A DNA stretch of 64,000 nucleotides from Granulicella sp. S156. Its GTDB lineage: Bacteria > Acidobacteriota > Terriglobia > Terriglobales > Acidobacteriaceae. A model generated the notes under the pieces. The model was not told the DNA's origin. It did not search any database and was given only the letters and a program-made list of their open reading frames with translations. The DNA is taken from assembly GCF_009766105.1 (NCBI RefSeq), contig NZ_LMUH01000026.1:234644-298643 (forward strand), read 5' to 3'. The position numbers and the translations under genes were made by a program. The stretch's first letter is position 1; each line of letters starts with the position of its first letter. Below are positions 44,777 through 53,290 of the stretch, piece by piece.

Positions 44777-45475
44777 ATGAAGAAAGTTAGCGTAATCCTC
44801 TGTGCCTTGGTGATGTCGGCTGGACTGGTCCCTGCACATGCACACGCGCAGGATGCGAAGTTAACGGATCGTTTGGACAGCGCCAAAGCGGTGATCGAGG
44901 AGATCATGGCGACCCCCGATAAGGGCATTCCTCAATCGATTTTGGCCAGCGCGCACTGCGTAGTCGTCATCCCTTCCTTCAAGAAGGGTGCATTCGTAGT
45001 GGGAGCTCAGTATGGTCAGGGCGTGGCAACTTGCCGTACGCCCCGTGGTTGGAGCGCACCGGTCTTCGTTCAGCTGGCTGGCGGCAGCTTCGGCTTCCAG
45101 ATCGGTGGTCAGGCTACCGACCTCGTGCTGATCGCGATGAATAAGAATGGACTCGAGGACATGTTGAAGAACAAGTTCAAGCTCGGCGCCGATGCAGCCG
45201 CTTCGGCAGGCCCAGTGGGCCGTAATGCCCAGGCCGGTACGGACTGGAAGCTGAACGCCGAGTTCCTTACCTACTCCCGTAGCAAGGGCCTCTTCGCCGG
45301 CATTGATCTTGACGGCACTGTGCTCTCGCAGAACACGGACGATACGCGCTCTGAGTATGGTGCGGACGTCCCGTTCCAGGGTGTGCTCCACGGCGAGACG
45401 CCAACCCGCCCCAATGCACGTCCTTTCGTACACACCGTTGCGAAGTACTTCATCATCTCGCAGGACAACCACTAA
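44777..45475 (+). CDS. Secreted SYLF/YSC84-domain protein
   Basis: 232 residues with a signal peptide (VILCALVMSAGLVPAHAHAQ). The SYLF domain fills the rest: GIPQSILASAHCVVVIPSFK, GAFVVGAQYGQGVATCR, FVQLAGGSFGFQIGGQATDL, and the glycine/alanine ADAAASAGPVGRNAQAGTDW. SYLF domains bind phosphoinositides in eukaryotes; bacterial versions are secreted and of unclear role. GAAAGG-like GAAAGG precedes the ATG at good spacing. A UUCG-capped terminator follows, so it is a single-gene transcript. Confidence 0.9.
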   Translation: MKKVSVILCALVMSAGLVPAHAHAQDAKLTDRLDSAKAVIEEIMATPDKGIPQSILASAHCVVVIPSFKKGAFVVGAQYGQGVATCRTPRGWSAPVFVQLAGGSFGFQIGGQATDLVLIAMNKNGLEDMLKNKFKLGADAAASAGPVGRNAQAGTDWKLNAEFLTYSRSKGLFAGIDLDGTVLSQNTDDTRSEYGADVPFQGVLHGETPTRPNARPFVHTVAKYFIISQDNH

Positions 45476-45502
45476 ACCGATCCAGACACCATCGCAGGCA
45501 AC

Positions 45503-45528
45503 AAAAGGGCGGCTTCGGCCGCCCTTTT
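45503..45528 (+). terminator. UUCG-tetraloop terminator
   Basis: AAAAGGGCGGC-TTCG-GCCGCCCTTTT is a perfect 11-bp stem with a TTCG loop and flanking A and T runs, 27 nt after the SYLF gene stop. The symmetry would allow it to work on both strands. Confidence 0.92.
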
Positions 45529-45674
45529 GCTTTGCCCGTAACTCGCAAAGAATCTCCCGTTCTGTTCGATTATCGCCCAGCACTCGGGCCGCAGCCTCAA
45601 AATGCAGCAGTCTCCTGAACTTTCCAACATCCCACGCCTCCTGGTAGGGGTGTCCGATTGCGTACACTGAATTC

Positions 45675-46616
45675 TTGGCCGATAACTTGCAGACCCCTCC
45701 GCCGGTACCACCTTCCTTCCGGGAGAACCTGGAATATTGGGCCCTGCGTAGCCTGGTCGGAGCCGTAGGACTTCTGCCGCGACCGGTAGCCCGGGCAGCC
45801 GGCGCGGCGATTGGTTGGGTCTGCTGGAAATCTCTTGGCGGCCTTCGCCGGACGGGCCTGCGGAATCTCAGGCTCGCCTTCCCTGAGAAGTCAAAAGAGC
45901 AGCACCAGGAGATTCTCCGCGAGCTTTATAGAATGCTCGGCTGGCAGATAGCCGAGTTCTGCAAGATGCACAGCTACACGCTGGAGAGCGCCTCGCAATT
46001 CGTCCGCTATGAAGGCCTGGGGCATTACCTCCAGGCTCGCGACAAGGGCCAGGGAGTGCTGGTGCTGACCGGGCATCTGGGCGCGTGGGAGCTATCGAGC
46101 TTCTACCATTCGCTGCGGGGGTATCCCATGTCGGTGGTGATCCGCAGACTCGACAACCCGCGAGTAGATGCCTTCGTCAACGGGATACGCTGCATGCACG
46201 GCAACCGCGTTCTGCACAAAGACGACTTCGCGCGGGGCCTTTTGTCGGCCATGCACCGCGGCGACACGGTCGGCATTCTGATGGATACGAATATGACGCC
46301 GCCGCAAGGAGTCTTCGTGCCGTTCTTCGGCGTGGAGGCCTGCACGGCATCGGGGTTGGCCCGCGTAGCCCTGAAGACCGGCGCGGCCGTGCTGCCGGGA
46401 TTTCTCCTGTGGGAGAAGAGCGAAAAACGCTATGTGCTGCACTTCGGCAAGGAACTGGATCTGGTCCGCACAGGGGACACCCAGGCGGACATCCTGGCGA
46501 ACACGGCCCTGTTCGCTGCGACGACTGAGGCTTATATTCGGCGATATCCGGAGCAGTGGCTCTGGGTGCACCGCCGCTGGAAGACCCGGCCCGAGGGCGA
46601 AGGGAGCCTCTACTAG
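45675..46616 (+). CDS. LpxL/HtrB-type lipid A acyltransferase
   Basis: 313 residues from a TTG start. VLVLTGHLGAWELSSFYHSL contains the H-x4-E catalytic motif of the lysophospholipid acyltransferase superfamily, and GILMDTNMTPPQGVFVPFFG is the second family block. The protein has a membrane-anchoring N-terminal segment (SLVGAVGLLPRPVARAAGAA). It adds a secondary acyl chain to lipid A at the inner membrane. The lpxD gene starts directly after its stop codon, supporting a lipid A role. Confidence 0.87.
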   Translation: MADNLQTPPPVPPSFRENLEYWALRSLVGAVGLLPRPVARAAGAAIGWVCWKSLGGLRRTGLRNLRLAFPEKSKEQHQEILRELYRMLGWQIAEFCKMHSYTLESASQFVRYEGLGHYLQARDKGQGVLVLTGHLGAWELSSFYHSLRGYPMSVVIRRLDNPRVDAFVNGIRCMHGNRVLHKDDFARGLLSAMHRGDTVGILMDTNMTPPQGVFVPFFGVEACTASGLARVALKTGAAVLPGFLLWEKSEKRYVLHFGKELDLVRTGDTQADILANTALFAATTEAYIRRYPEQWLWVHRRWKTRPEGEGSLY

Positions 46617-47546
46617 ATGAGCGCGATTCGCAGGACGGCAGCGGAGATAGCAGCGCTTTTGGGCATTGAAACGGCATCGCAGGCCACCATCTCGCGCGTC
46701 TCGGAGATCGCAGGCGCGACCGGCGATGCGCTCGTCTTCGCCCAGGACGTAGCGACGCTGCAGGCGGCTCTGGAATCAAATGCCGGGCTCATTCTCGCCC
46801 GCCGTGGGGCTTACGAGACAGATGACACCCGCGTGCTTTGGGTGCGCGTCCCGAAATATGCGTTTGCGGCGGTTGCAAGAGAACTGGTGGCACCGGACGA
46901 TAGCCCGTTGCAGCATCCGGCAGCGATCGTTGATCTCTCTGCCACCCTGGGCGCACGGACCCGGGTTGGCGCTGGCGCTGTGATTGAAGCCGATGTCGTG
47001 ATCGGTGCGGATTGCACCATCGGTAGCCGCGTGACGATCTGCAAAGGGGCGACTCTCGGAGATCGCGTCGTAGTACAGTCCGGAGCCGTGCTTGGATCAA
47101 CAGGTTTTGGCTACGTGCGCAACCCTGAAACTGGTGAGTATCTGCTGTTTCCCCAGCAAGGCCGTCTGGTCGTCGAAGACGACGTAGAGATCGGCGCGAA
47201 CGCCACTATTGACCGCGGCGCGCTGGGCGAGACGAGGATCGGCCGGGGAGCGAAGATCGACAATCTGGTCCATATCGGTCACAACTGCAGCATCGGCCGC
47301 AACGTTGTGATCGCCGCACAGGTAGGAATCTCGGGCTCATGCGTAGTGGAGGATGGCGCCGTGCTAGCCGGTCAGGTAGGACTGGGCGATCATGTCCACG
47401 TTGGACCGGGTGTCATTCTTGGGGGGCAGGGAGGCATATTTCCAGGCAAGTCGGTGACAGGCCCTGGCGAGATGTATGCCGGAACTCCCGCCGAACCCGT
47501 CAAGGATTACCTGAAGTCGCTGGCGCGCTTACGACGGCTCAAGTAG
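46617..47546 (+). CDS. lpxD: UDP-3-O-acylglucosamine N-acyltransferase
   Basis: 309 residues. A short N-terminal uridine-binding domain precedes a left-handed beta-helix built of hexapeptide repeats ([40 protein letters not shown]). [10 protein letters not shown] carries the catalytic His. It transfers a 3-hydroxyacyl chain to UDP-3-O-acyl-glucosamine in lipid A synthesis. The N-terminal domain is shorter than in E. coli LpxD (341 residues). Translation is coupled to the upstream acyltransferase, with no bases between stop and start. Confidence 0.94.
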   Translation: MSAIRRTAAEIAALLGIETASQATISRVSEIAGATGDALVFAQDVATLQAALESNAGLILARRGAYETDDTRVLWVRVPKYAFAAVARELVAPDDSPLQHPAAIVDLSATLGARTRVGAGAVIEADVVIGADCTIGSRVTICKGATLGDRVVVQSGAVLGSTGFGYVRNPETGEYLLFPQQGRLVVEDDVEIGANATIDRGALGETRIGRGAKIDNLVHIGHNCSIGRNVVIAAQVGISGSCVVEDGAVLAGQVGLGDHVHVGPGVILGGQGGIFPGKSVTGPGEMYAGTPAEPVKDYLKSLARLRRLK

Positions 47547-47578
47547 TACTGCACCTGTACCACGGGTGCGCCGACAAT

Positions 47579-47656
47579 CCGGGTGCCCCATCTTCGGCGC
47601 GTTCTTTGCGCCTAAGGTGGGTATCGGGCGAACGCCCGATTGCTCCTGCTCATGTA
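47579..47656. repeat. Interspersed palindromic repeat, family A (copy 3)
   Basis: CCGGGTGCCCCATCTTCGGC, GCGTTCTTTGCGCCTAAGGT, then CGAACGCCCGATTGCTCCTG. It lies between the converging lpxD and bshB1 genes and folds into the same hairpin as copies 1 and 2. Confidence 0.8.
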
Positions 47657-47729
47657 TGGCTTACCTCAGGTCCTCGTGCCATCGGCAAGATTGCTTCGTA
47701 TGACGATAGGCATAGGAAGCGAAACTCCG

Positions 47730-48473
47730 CTAAATACTCTGCACTGGCAGCAACATCAGATCCTGCACTGAGCCGACCTCTTTCTGCACGAAGGGTTCAG
47801 CATAACGAACCCCGGCAAGAAGGCCATAGTGGCGTGCGGTCGCAAACATACGCTCGCGAATGTCGCTTTCAGGCACAAAAAGTCCCGCTCCTGCATGCTG
47901 CTCCCCATACTGGGAACGATAGGCAAGCAACGACTGTAACCGGGTCTCGATGTGTTCCGTGATGTCGACGACGAATGTGGGGCGCACGTCGGCATATAGC
48001 GAGGCATAGAGAATCTTGTAGGGACGATGCGGCGTGCCGTGTTCGGCAGGCAGGTCGAGGCGCGACAAGCCTGCCGCGAAGCAGGCCTCATATCCGAGTG
48101 TCGCCGTCGTGTAGTGATCCGGATGGCGACCCTGCCAGTAAGGCAGGATCACGACGCGTGGCCTAAGGCGACGCAAGACGGCGGCGATCTTCAGCCGGTT
48201 TTCGAGCGTGTTCTGTACATTGCCGTCGGGCAGGTCAAGTGCTTCGCGATGCGAAACCTGCAGGATCCGTGCTGCTGCCTCGGCCTCGGCGGCGCGTTCG
48301 GCTGCGGTGCCGCGCGTACCGGACTCACCTCGTGTGAGGTCGAGGATTCCGGTACGCCAGCCCAGCGCGTGCTGTACTAACAGCGTTCCGCCGCAGGTTT
48401 GTTCTACGTCATCGCGATGCGCCGCGATGGCAAGCACATCGACCGTGGACGGCATGCTGCGTTCGGCGGGCAT
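47730..48473 (-). CDS. bshB1: PIG-L deacetylase, bacillithiol biosynthesis BshB1 type
   Basis: 247 residues. The zinc site opens with AAHRDDVEQTCGGTL (His19, Asp22) and continues with PYWQGRHPDHYTTATLGYEA; LTRGESGTRGTAAERAAEAE and REALDLPDGNV match the BshB1 group. It removes acetyl from GlcNAc-malate, the second step of bacillithiol synthesis. bshA and bshC are not in the window. It lies 8 bp after the propeller-like lipoprotein gene on the same strand, so the two are probably cotranscribed. Confidence 0.88.
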   Translation of the reverse strand: MPAERSMPSTVDVLAIAAHRDDVEQTCGGTLLVQHALGWRTGILDLTRGESGTRGTAAERAAEAEAAARILQVSHREALDLPDGNVQNTLENRLKIAAVLRRLRPRVVILPYWQGRHPDHYTTATLGYEACFAAGLSRLDLPAEHGTPHRPYKILYASLYADVRPTFVVDITEHIETRLQSLLAYRSQYGEQHAGAGLFVPESDIRERMFATARHYGLLAGVRYAEPFVQKEVGSVQDLMLLPVQSI

Positions 48474-48481
48474 CGCGATAC

Positions 48482-50218
48482 TCAGTTGGCGGCGTCGGTC
48501 AACGCATCCATATAGGCGACGTCAAGTACCGTGCCCTGGACGGTGATGAGGGAGTTGTCGATTTCGCTGCCATCCGGCGTGTTGAAGGCATGAATCTGCC
48601 CGCCATACCCTGTGTAGATCTTGTTATAGTTCTGCACCCAGCAGATGCCGTCGAGGTCGCCGTAGTAGTACAGATTCAGATTGGTGTTGGGATAGTCGAC
48701 GGTGAGGTTGGTGGGGCTGGTGGAATTATTGGGGGTGACGGCCGGGATGATCTGAACAGGGGAGACAGCTCCCAGGTTCACCCATACCACGCTGCCATCT
48801 GTCGTAGCCTGGTCAGTGGAAGCGTTCCAGCTGGGAGTGCTGCCACCGGATGTGCCGGCAGTCAGCACGTACTGAATATTGCCTGCGTTGCAGAGCCCCG
48901 AGCTTGGAGCATCGCAGACTTCCTGGCCAACCGTGTAGCTGGTCTTCGCCGCCCAGGTCGGCAGGATCGTATTGGTCGTTGAGTTCGGGACAAAACGCGT
49001 GAGGCAGTTATAGTTAGCCTCTTGAGTCTTGTCCCCGTTCGCTGCGGCGGCTGCCCGAGGCCCGTTCGCGCACCCCTGCGATCCGATCCAGAGCGTGTTG
49101 TTGTCAGCGAACAGCATCTTCGTGTGAGTGCCATCGGAGATGTTGTAGGTGGTCGACCCCAGCGTGTAAGTGCTCAGGTTTAGCAGCGAAAGATTGCCGC
49201 CGAAGAGGCCATTACCCTGAAGACTCTGCCCCGCAAGATACAGCGTAGTGCCGTCGGAAATCGCATGTGTGACACCGCCCGGAACAGGGATGGGGTTGGG
49301 TACGGGGATGGACTGCAACGGCGATGTGCCGCTCGGAGGCAGCAAACTATAATTGAGGAGAAGAGCGCCCGTCTGGAGGACTGTCACACTGGCTGTCGTG
49401 CCACCGCACTCAGGGCCGCAATTCAACACGTAAATGCTACTGCCATCGAGCGAGAAGACAGCATCCGACGGCCTGTCGAAAGCAGCCCCAGCCACATTGG
49501 CGCTGTTGGCGTCGCTGACCTGCACAACACAGTACACCGGGAGCAACAGAGGCTCGCAGTCGACATACTTGGGAGGGAGGACGGGATTAGCCGTGGCCGC
49601 CAGCTTGACGACCTGGTAGAGCGAGTTGGAGTTGCGTACCATCGCCAGAATGATGGTGCCGCTCGGATTGACGACGACCTTGTCGACGTTCGGCAGATTA
49701 AGATTGATTCCCTCGACGACCAAAATGCCAGAATAGGCTGATCCAGCTCCGCTTCCGCCTGCAACTGCAAAAATTGTGCCATTGCTTGCTATGCCTGCTG
49801 AGGGGGAATCGGCGCCGTAGGTTCCGATGGTCGTACCGGTCTTTTCGGTGCCATAGTCAACCGCCGTAAGCTGTCCAGTGCTATACGAGCGAACGTACCC
49901 GGTCAGTTCCTCTGGGAAGCTGAGAATCTCAACCGGATCCGCAGCAGAGAATCCGGAGATGCTGAAGGAGGTAATCGTGTTCTGGATATTCCCGCGAAGG
50001 TTGCGCAGGCCGTCCAGAATCTCAAGGCTACCCGCCCCGCCGGCTGGGGTGTAGGCCACCAGGACGCGCTCCAACAGACCGCTCGGTGGAATGGGACGCC
50101 CGGAGTAGGTGCTGGAGGGATATACGTAGAGACGCTGTCCGCAAGCGGTCAACGCCAGCGTAACGGCTGCAAGGAGCATGCCCGAAATAACCTGGGCGGG
50201 GAGACTTCTATTCTTCAA
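48482..50218 (-). CDS. Lipoprotein with probable beta-propeller and an inserted aromatic/Gly domain
   Basis: 578 residues. The signal peptide ends LALTACG, with Cys26 as the lipid site. Repeating beta units such as SDAVFSLDGSSIYVLNCGPE and KVVVNPSGTIILAMVRNSNS suggest a YncE-like propeller. Residues about 419-483 (WAAKTSYTVGQEVC, YVLTAGTSGGSTPSWN, TTDGSVVWVNLG) look like a separate small carbohydrate- or surface-binding module. I do not recognise a specific family. It lies directly upstream of bshB1 but shares no obvious function with it. Confidence 0.7.
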   Translation of the reverse strand: MKNRSLPAQVISGMLLAAVTLALTACGQRLYVYPSSTYSGRPIPPSGLLERVLVAYTPAGGAGSLEILDGLRNLRGNIQNTITSFSISGFSAADPVEILSFPEELTGYVRSYSTGQLTAVDYGTEKTGTTIGTYGADSPSAGIASNGTIFAVAGGSGAGSAYSGILVVEGINLNLPNVDKVVVNPSGTIILAMVRNSNSLYQVVKLAATANPVLPPKYVDCEPLLLPVYCVVQVSDANSANVAGAAFDRPSDAVFSLDGSSIYVLNCGPECGGTTASVTVLQTGALLLNYSLLPPSGTSPLQSIPVPNPIPVPGGVTHAISDGTTLYLAGQSLQGNGLFGGNLSLLNLSTYTLGSTTYNISDGTHTKMLFADNNTLWIGSQGCANGPRAAAAANGDKTQEANYNCLTRFVPNSTTNTILPTWAAKTSYTVGQEVCDAPSSGLCNAGNIQYVLTAGTSGGSTPSWNASTDQATTDGSVVWVNLGAVSPVQIIPAVTPNNSTSPTNLTVDYPNTNLNLYYYGDLDGICWVQNYNKIYTGYGGQIHAFNTPDGSEIDNSLITVQGTVLDVAYMDALTDAAN

Positions 50219-50387
50219 CGTGAATCACTCCAAACCATCGCGAGACCGCAGCAAAGCGCTGCATTTATTAGTTCCGAGTATAGCAAAGGGGCGTGGACTT
50301 GATCGTTCATTCCCAGTTTCGTCCAACTCGCTTTGCTTTATCCGTGGCGTTATACGATGAAGGATGGACGCGGAATACAGGAGACGA

Positions 50388-52265
50388 ATGGCGGTTGGAA
50401 TCGATAGGCTTTTCGCCGGTGGCACAGTGTTGTGTGACGGCGCCATGGGCACCATGCTTTATAGCTGTGGTGTCTTTATCAACCGTTGCTACGACGAGTT
50501 GAATGTGTCGCAGCCGGAGATGGTTCGTTCCGTGCATCAGCAGTACCTGCAGGCCGGCGCGGAGGTGATTGAAACCAATACCTTTGGCGCGAACTCCCTC
50601 CGGCTGGAGCGGTTCGGACTGCGCGAAAAAGTAAGGGATTTCAATCTGGCTGGGGCCGCGATCGCACGGCAGACGGTCGATGCGATTCGTGAGAAACAGG
50701 GTTCGGAAGCCTTTGTGGCCGGAGCCGTCGGGCCATTGGGCGTCCGGCTCGAACCCCTGGGCAAGCTTGGCTTGGAGGAGGCCCGTGCTGCCTTCGCCGA
50801 GCAGATCTCCGCATTGGCGGAGGGTGGCGTCGACCTGCTCATCATCGAAACGATGATGTCGATCGACGAAGCGGAGCAGGCCGTTCTGGCTGCGCGCGAG
50901 GTGGCTCCGCACTTGAAGGTCGCCGTCATGGTGACGGTCGATGAAGAAGGCAACTGTCTGGACGGCACCAGCCCTGAAGTTGCCGCACAGCGCCTGACCG
51001 CTATCGGCGCGGATGCTGTCGGATGCAACTGTAGCTCGGGTCCGGCTACGGTGCTCAGCGTGATCGAACGCATGCGCGAGGCGACCACGCTGCCGCTGCT
51101 CGCGATGCCGAATGCAGGTATGCCCCGCAACGTCGAAGGCCGCAATATCTATCTCACATCGCCGGAGTACATGGCGAGCTTTACGCGTAAGGCGGTGCGC
51201 GCCGGGGCTACCTGGGTTGGTGGCTGCTGCGGTACAACTCCAGCCCACACTCGCTCGATGCGGGGAGCACTGCGCGCGATGGAGGCGCAGGACCTGGGGG
51301 AGAAGACCACGGAACACACACTGCATGCTGCCACTACAAGTGAGCATCGCGTGGAGCCGAAGCCCCTTCGCGAGCGCTCGCTCGTTGGCCGGATGATTGC
51401 GGACGGCGAATTCGTAACGATGGTGGAGATCGTTCCGCCCAAGGGTTTTGATTGCACCAAGGAGCTTGCCGGCGCGCTGCTGCTGAAGAAGCGGGGAGTG
51501 CATGCGATCAACGTGCCGGACTCGCCGCGAGCCAGCGCCCGGATGAGCGCACAGAGCCTCTGTGTGCAGATTCAACAGCAGGTGGGTATCGAGACGATCC
51601 TGCACTACACCTGCCGCGACCGCAATGTGCTGAGCATTCAAAGCGATCTGTTAGGCGCTTCGTCCATTGGGCTGAAGAACATCCTCTGCCTGACCGGCGA
51701 CCCGCCCAAGATGGGCAACTACCCGGATGCAACGGCAGTCTTCGACGTCGATGCCATCGGTCTGGTGAACATCGTGCATGGACTCAACCAGGGGCTTGAT
51801 ATCGGACGCAATCCGATCGGCGGATCGGCTGGCTTTACGATCTCTGCGGCGGCGAATCCGGGTGTCCCCGACATCGACCACGAGGTGCGGCGCTTCGCGT
51901 ACAAAGTCGAGGCCGGTGCGGAGTTCTGCATTACGCAGCCCGTCTTCGATCTGCGGCTGCTGGAGGACTTTTTGCGTCGCATCGAAGGGTTCCGCATCCC
52001 CGTGATAGCGGGCATCTGGCCGCTCACCAGTGTGCGCAATGCGGAGTTCATGAAGAATGATCTGCGCTTGAGTGTGCCGGACGAGATATTTACCCGCATG
52101 GGAGCGGCATCCAACAAAGAAGACGCGTTGGCCGAAGGGCTGAAGATCGCGCAGGAGATGCTGGCTGGCGTACGCGGTGCAGTGCAGGGCGTACAGGTGA
52201 GCGCTCCGTTTAGCAAGTACACCGCAGCGGCCGAGGTTCTCGGCTTCACGGAGGAGATTGCATAA
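50388..52265 (+). CDS. Bifunctional homocysteine S-methyltransferase / methylenetetrahydrofolate reductase
   Basis: 625 residues from the ATG preceded by AGGAGACGA; an ATG 8 codons upstream lacks a proper ribosome site. The N-terminal half (to about 300) is a homocysteine methyltransferase with zinc cysteines in GCNCSSGP and GGCCGTTPAH. The C-terminal half (about 320-625) is MTHFR (MVEIVPPKGFDCTKELAGAL, ILCLTGDPPKMG, EFCITQPVFDLRLLEDFLRR). This YitJ-like fusion makes methyl-THF and methylates homocysteine. The start of xseB overlaps its stop. Confidence 0.92.
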   Translation: MAVGIDRLFAGGTVLCDGAMGTMLYSCGVFINRCYDELNVSQPEMVRSVHQQYLQAGAEVIETNTFGANSLRLERFGLREKVRDFNLAGAAIARQTVDAIREKQGSEAFVAGAVGPLGVRLEPLGKLGLEEARAAFAEQISALAEGGVDLLIIETMMSIDEAEQAVLAAREVAPHLKVAVMVTVDEEGNCLDGTSPEVAAQRLTAIGADAVGCNCSSGPATVLSVIERMREATTLPLLAMPNAGMPRNVEGRNIYLTSPEYMASFTRKAVRAGATWVGGCCGTTPAHTRSMRGALRAMEAQDLGEKTTEHTLHAATTSEHRVEPKPLRERSLVGRMIADGEFVTMVEIVPPKGFDCTKELAGALLLKKRGVHAINVPDSPRASARMSAQSLCVQIQQQVGIETILHYTCRDRNVLSIQSDLLGASSIGLKNILCLTGDPPKMGNYPDATAVFDVDAIGLVNIVHGLNQGLDIGRNPIGGSAGFTISAAANPGVPDIDHEVRRFAYKVEAGAEFCITQPVFDLRLLEDFLRRIEGFRIPVIAGIWPLTSVRNAEFMKNDLRLSVPDEIFTRMGAASNKEDALAEGLKIAQEMLAGVRGAVQGVQVSAPFSKYTAAAEVLGFTEEIA

Positions 52266-52534
52266 TGGCGAGCTTTGAAGATCAGTTGTCAGAGTTGGAA
52301 AAGGTCGTCGAGCAACTGGAACGCGGCGACCTTTCGCTGGACGAGAGCGTCAGCTTGTTCGAGCGCGGTGTGCATCTGTCGAACGCCTGCAAAGCACAGC
52401 TCTCAAGCGCGGAGAGCCGGATTCAGGTGCTGCTGGAGCCCGAGGAGCATGGTCCAGTTCGGGTGGAAGAGTTGGCACTGACAGTGGCGGATGAAGAGAG
52501 CGACGAAGAGGACGAGGAAGTCGACGAGGAGTAA
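52265..52534 (+). CDS. xseB: Exodeoxyribonuclease VII small subunit
   Basis: 89 residues. MASFEDQLSELEKVVEQLER, GDLSLDESVSLFERGVHLSN is the standard XseB helical hairpin, followed by an unusual very acidic tail of about 20 residues (DEESDEEDEEVDEE). It binds the XseA catalytic subunit; xseA is not in the window. The ATG shares one base with the preceding stop (TAATG) and a GGAGGA site lies in the end of the upstream gene, indicating coupling. Confidence 0.93.
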   Translation: MASFEDQLSELEKVVEQLERGDLSLDESVSLFERGVHLSNACKAQLSSAESRIQVLLEPEEHGPVRVEELALTVADEESDEEDEEVDEE

Positions 52535-52543
52535 AATACAGTC

Positions 52544-52705
52544 ATGGCGAACTACATCGATGTGGAGACATTCGATATAGAGAAGTTTGGCGACAGCATT
52601 GCAAAAGCTGCTCGCGAGGCTGTGAAGTGGGAGCGCCGAAAACTCGAGTGGATTCTTGAGGAAAAGAAGAAGCAGCAATCTGAAGATAAAAAAGAGGCTG
52701 CTTGA
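52544..52705 (+). CDS. 53-residue charged protein upstream of a zeta toxin (putative antitoxin)
   Basis: The ATG at 52544 follows GAGGAG at about 12 nt. The protein starts MANYIDVETFDIEKFGDSIA and continues as one charged helix (KWERRKLEWILEEKKK, then QQSEDKKEAA). Its TGA (52703-52705) overlaps the TTG start of the zeta gene (TTGA), giving tight translational coupling, as in toxin-antitoxin pairs. It shows no resemblance to the three-helix epsilon antitoxin. Antitoxin function is inferred only from position, size and charge. Confidence 0.65.
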   Translation: MANYIDVETFDIEKFGDSIAKAAREAVKWERRKLEWILEEKKKQQSEDKKEAA

Positions 52706-53277
52706 ATCGTCCAATTCTGACGATTATTGCCGGTTCGAATGGGTGCGGAAAGAGCACTCTTACATCTTCCGCACGAGATAAATTTCAGCAGTATCCGGTG
52801 CTTGACCCAGATGCGATCGCCAAGTCAATTCAGGAAACTTTAGGCCCGGTACACTCAGATATTGAAGCTGGCAAACGAGTTCTCCGTAATGCGGAAGACT
52901 TGATTGTGGCTGGTCAGAGCTTTACTGTAGAGACCACGCTTTCCGGAAGTACCTACTTGAAGATGGCCGCACGGGCAAAAAAGGCTGGATTCAATATCAT
53001 GATCATCTTTATAGGAACGGCTTCCGTGGAGATCAACATCGAACGGGTAAAGGGTCGAGTATTAAAGGGCGGCCACGATGTGCCGGAAGAAGATCAACGG
53101 CGACGGTATCCTCGAACACTCGCAAATATGAAGCGGTTATTACCTCTGGCTGATCTTGCCGTGATTCTTGATAACTCGAGTCCTCTTGGACATTCACTTG
53201 TTGCGACAGGGCATCATGGATTCATGTCTTGGAACGAGCCAACACCTTCATGGGCGCTGCCTCTTCGCGAAAAGTAA
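52702..53277 (+). CDS. Zeta-toxin family P-loop kinase
   Basis: 191 residues from a TTG overlapping the upstream stop. The Walker A is AGSNGCGKST (residues 10-19), VLDPDAIAKSIQ holds the conserved Asp, and AGQSFTVETTLSGSTYLKMA is the zeta family segment after the P-loop. Zeta toxins phosphorylate UDP-N-acetylglucosamine and poison cell-wall synthesis. This short chromosomal version lacks the long C-terminal region of plasmid zeta toxins; some such proteins act on other substrates. It converges with the polyprenyl synthase gene, 13 bp away. Confidence 0.85.
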   Translation: MNRPILTIIAGSNGCGKSTLTSSARDKFQQYPVLDPDAIAKSIQETLGPVHSDIEAGKRVLRNAEDLIVAGQSFTVETTLSGSTYLKMAARAKKAGFNIMIIFIGTASVEINIERVKGRVLKGGHDVPEEDQRRRYPRTLANMKRLLPLADLAVILDNSSPLGHSLVATGHHGFMSWNEPTPSWALPLREK

Positions 53278-53290
53278 AACCTGAAGACAA

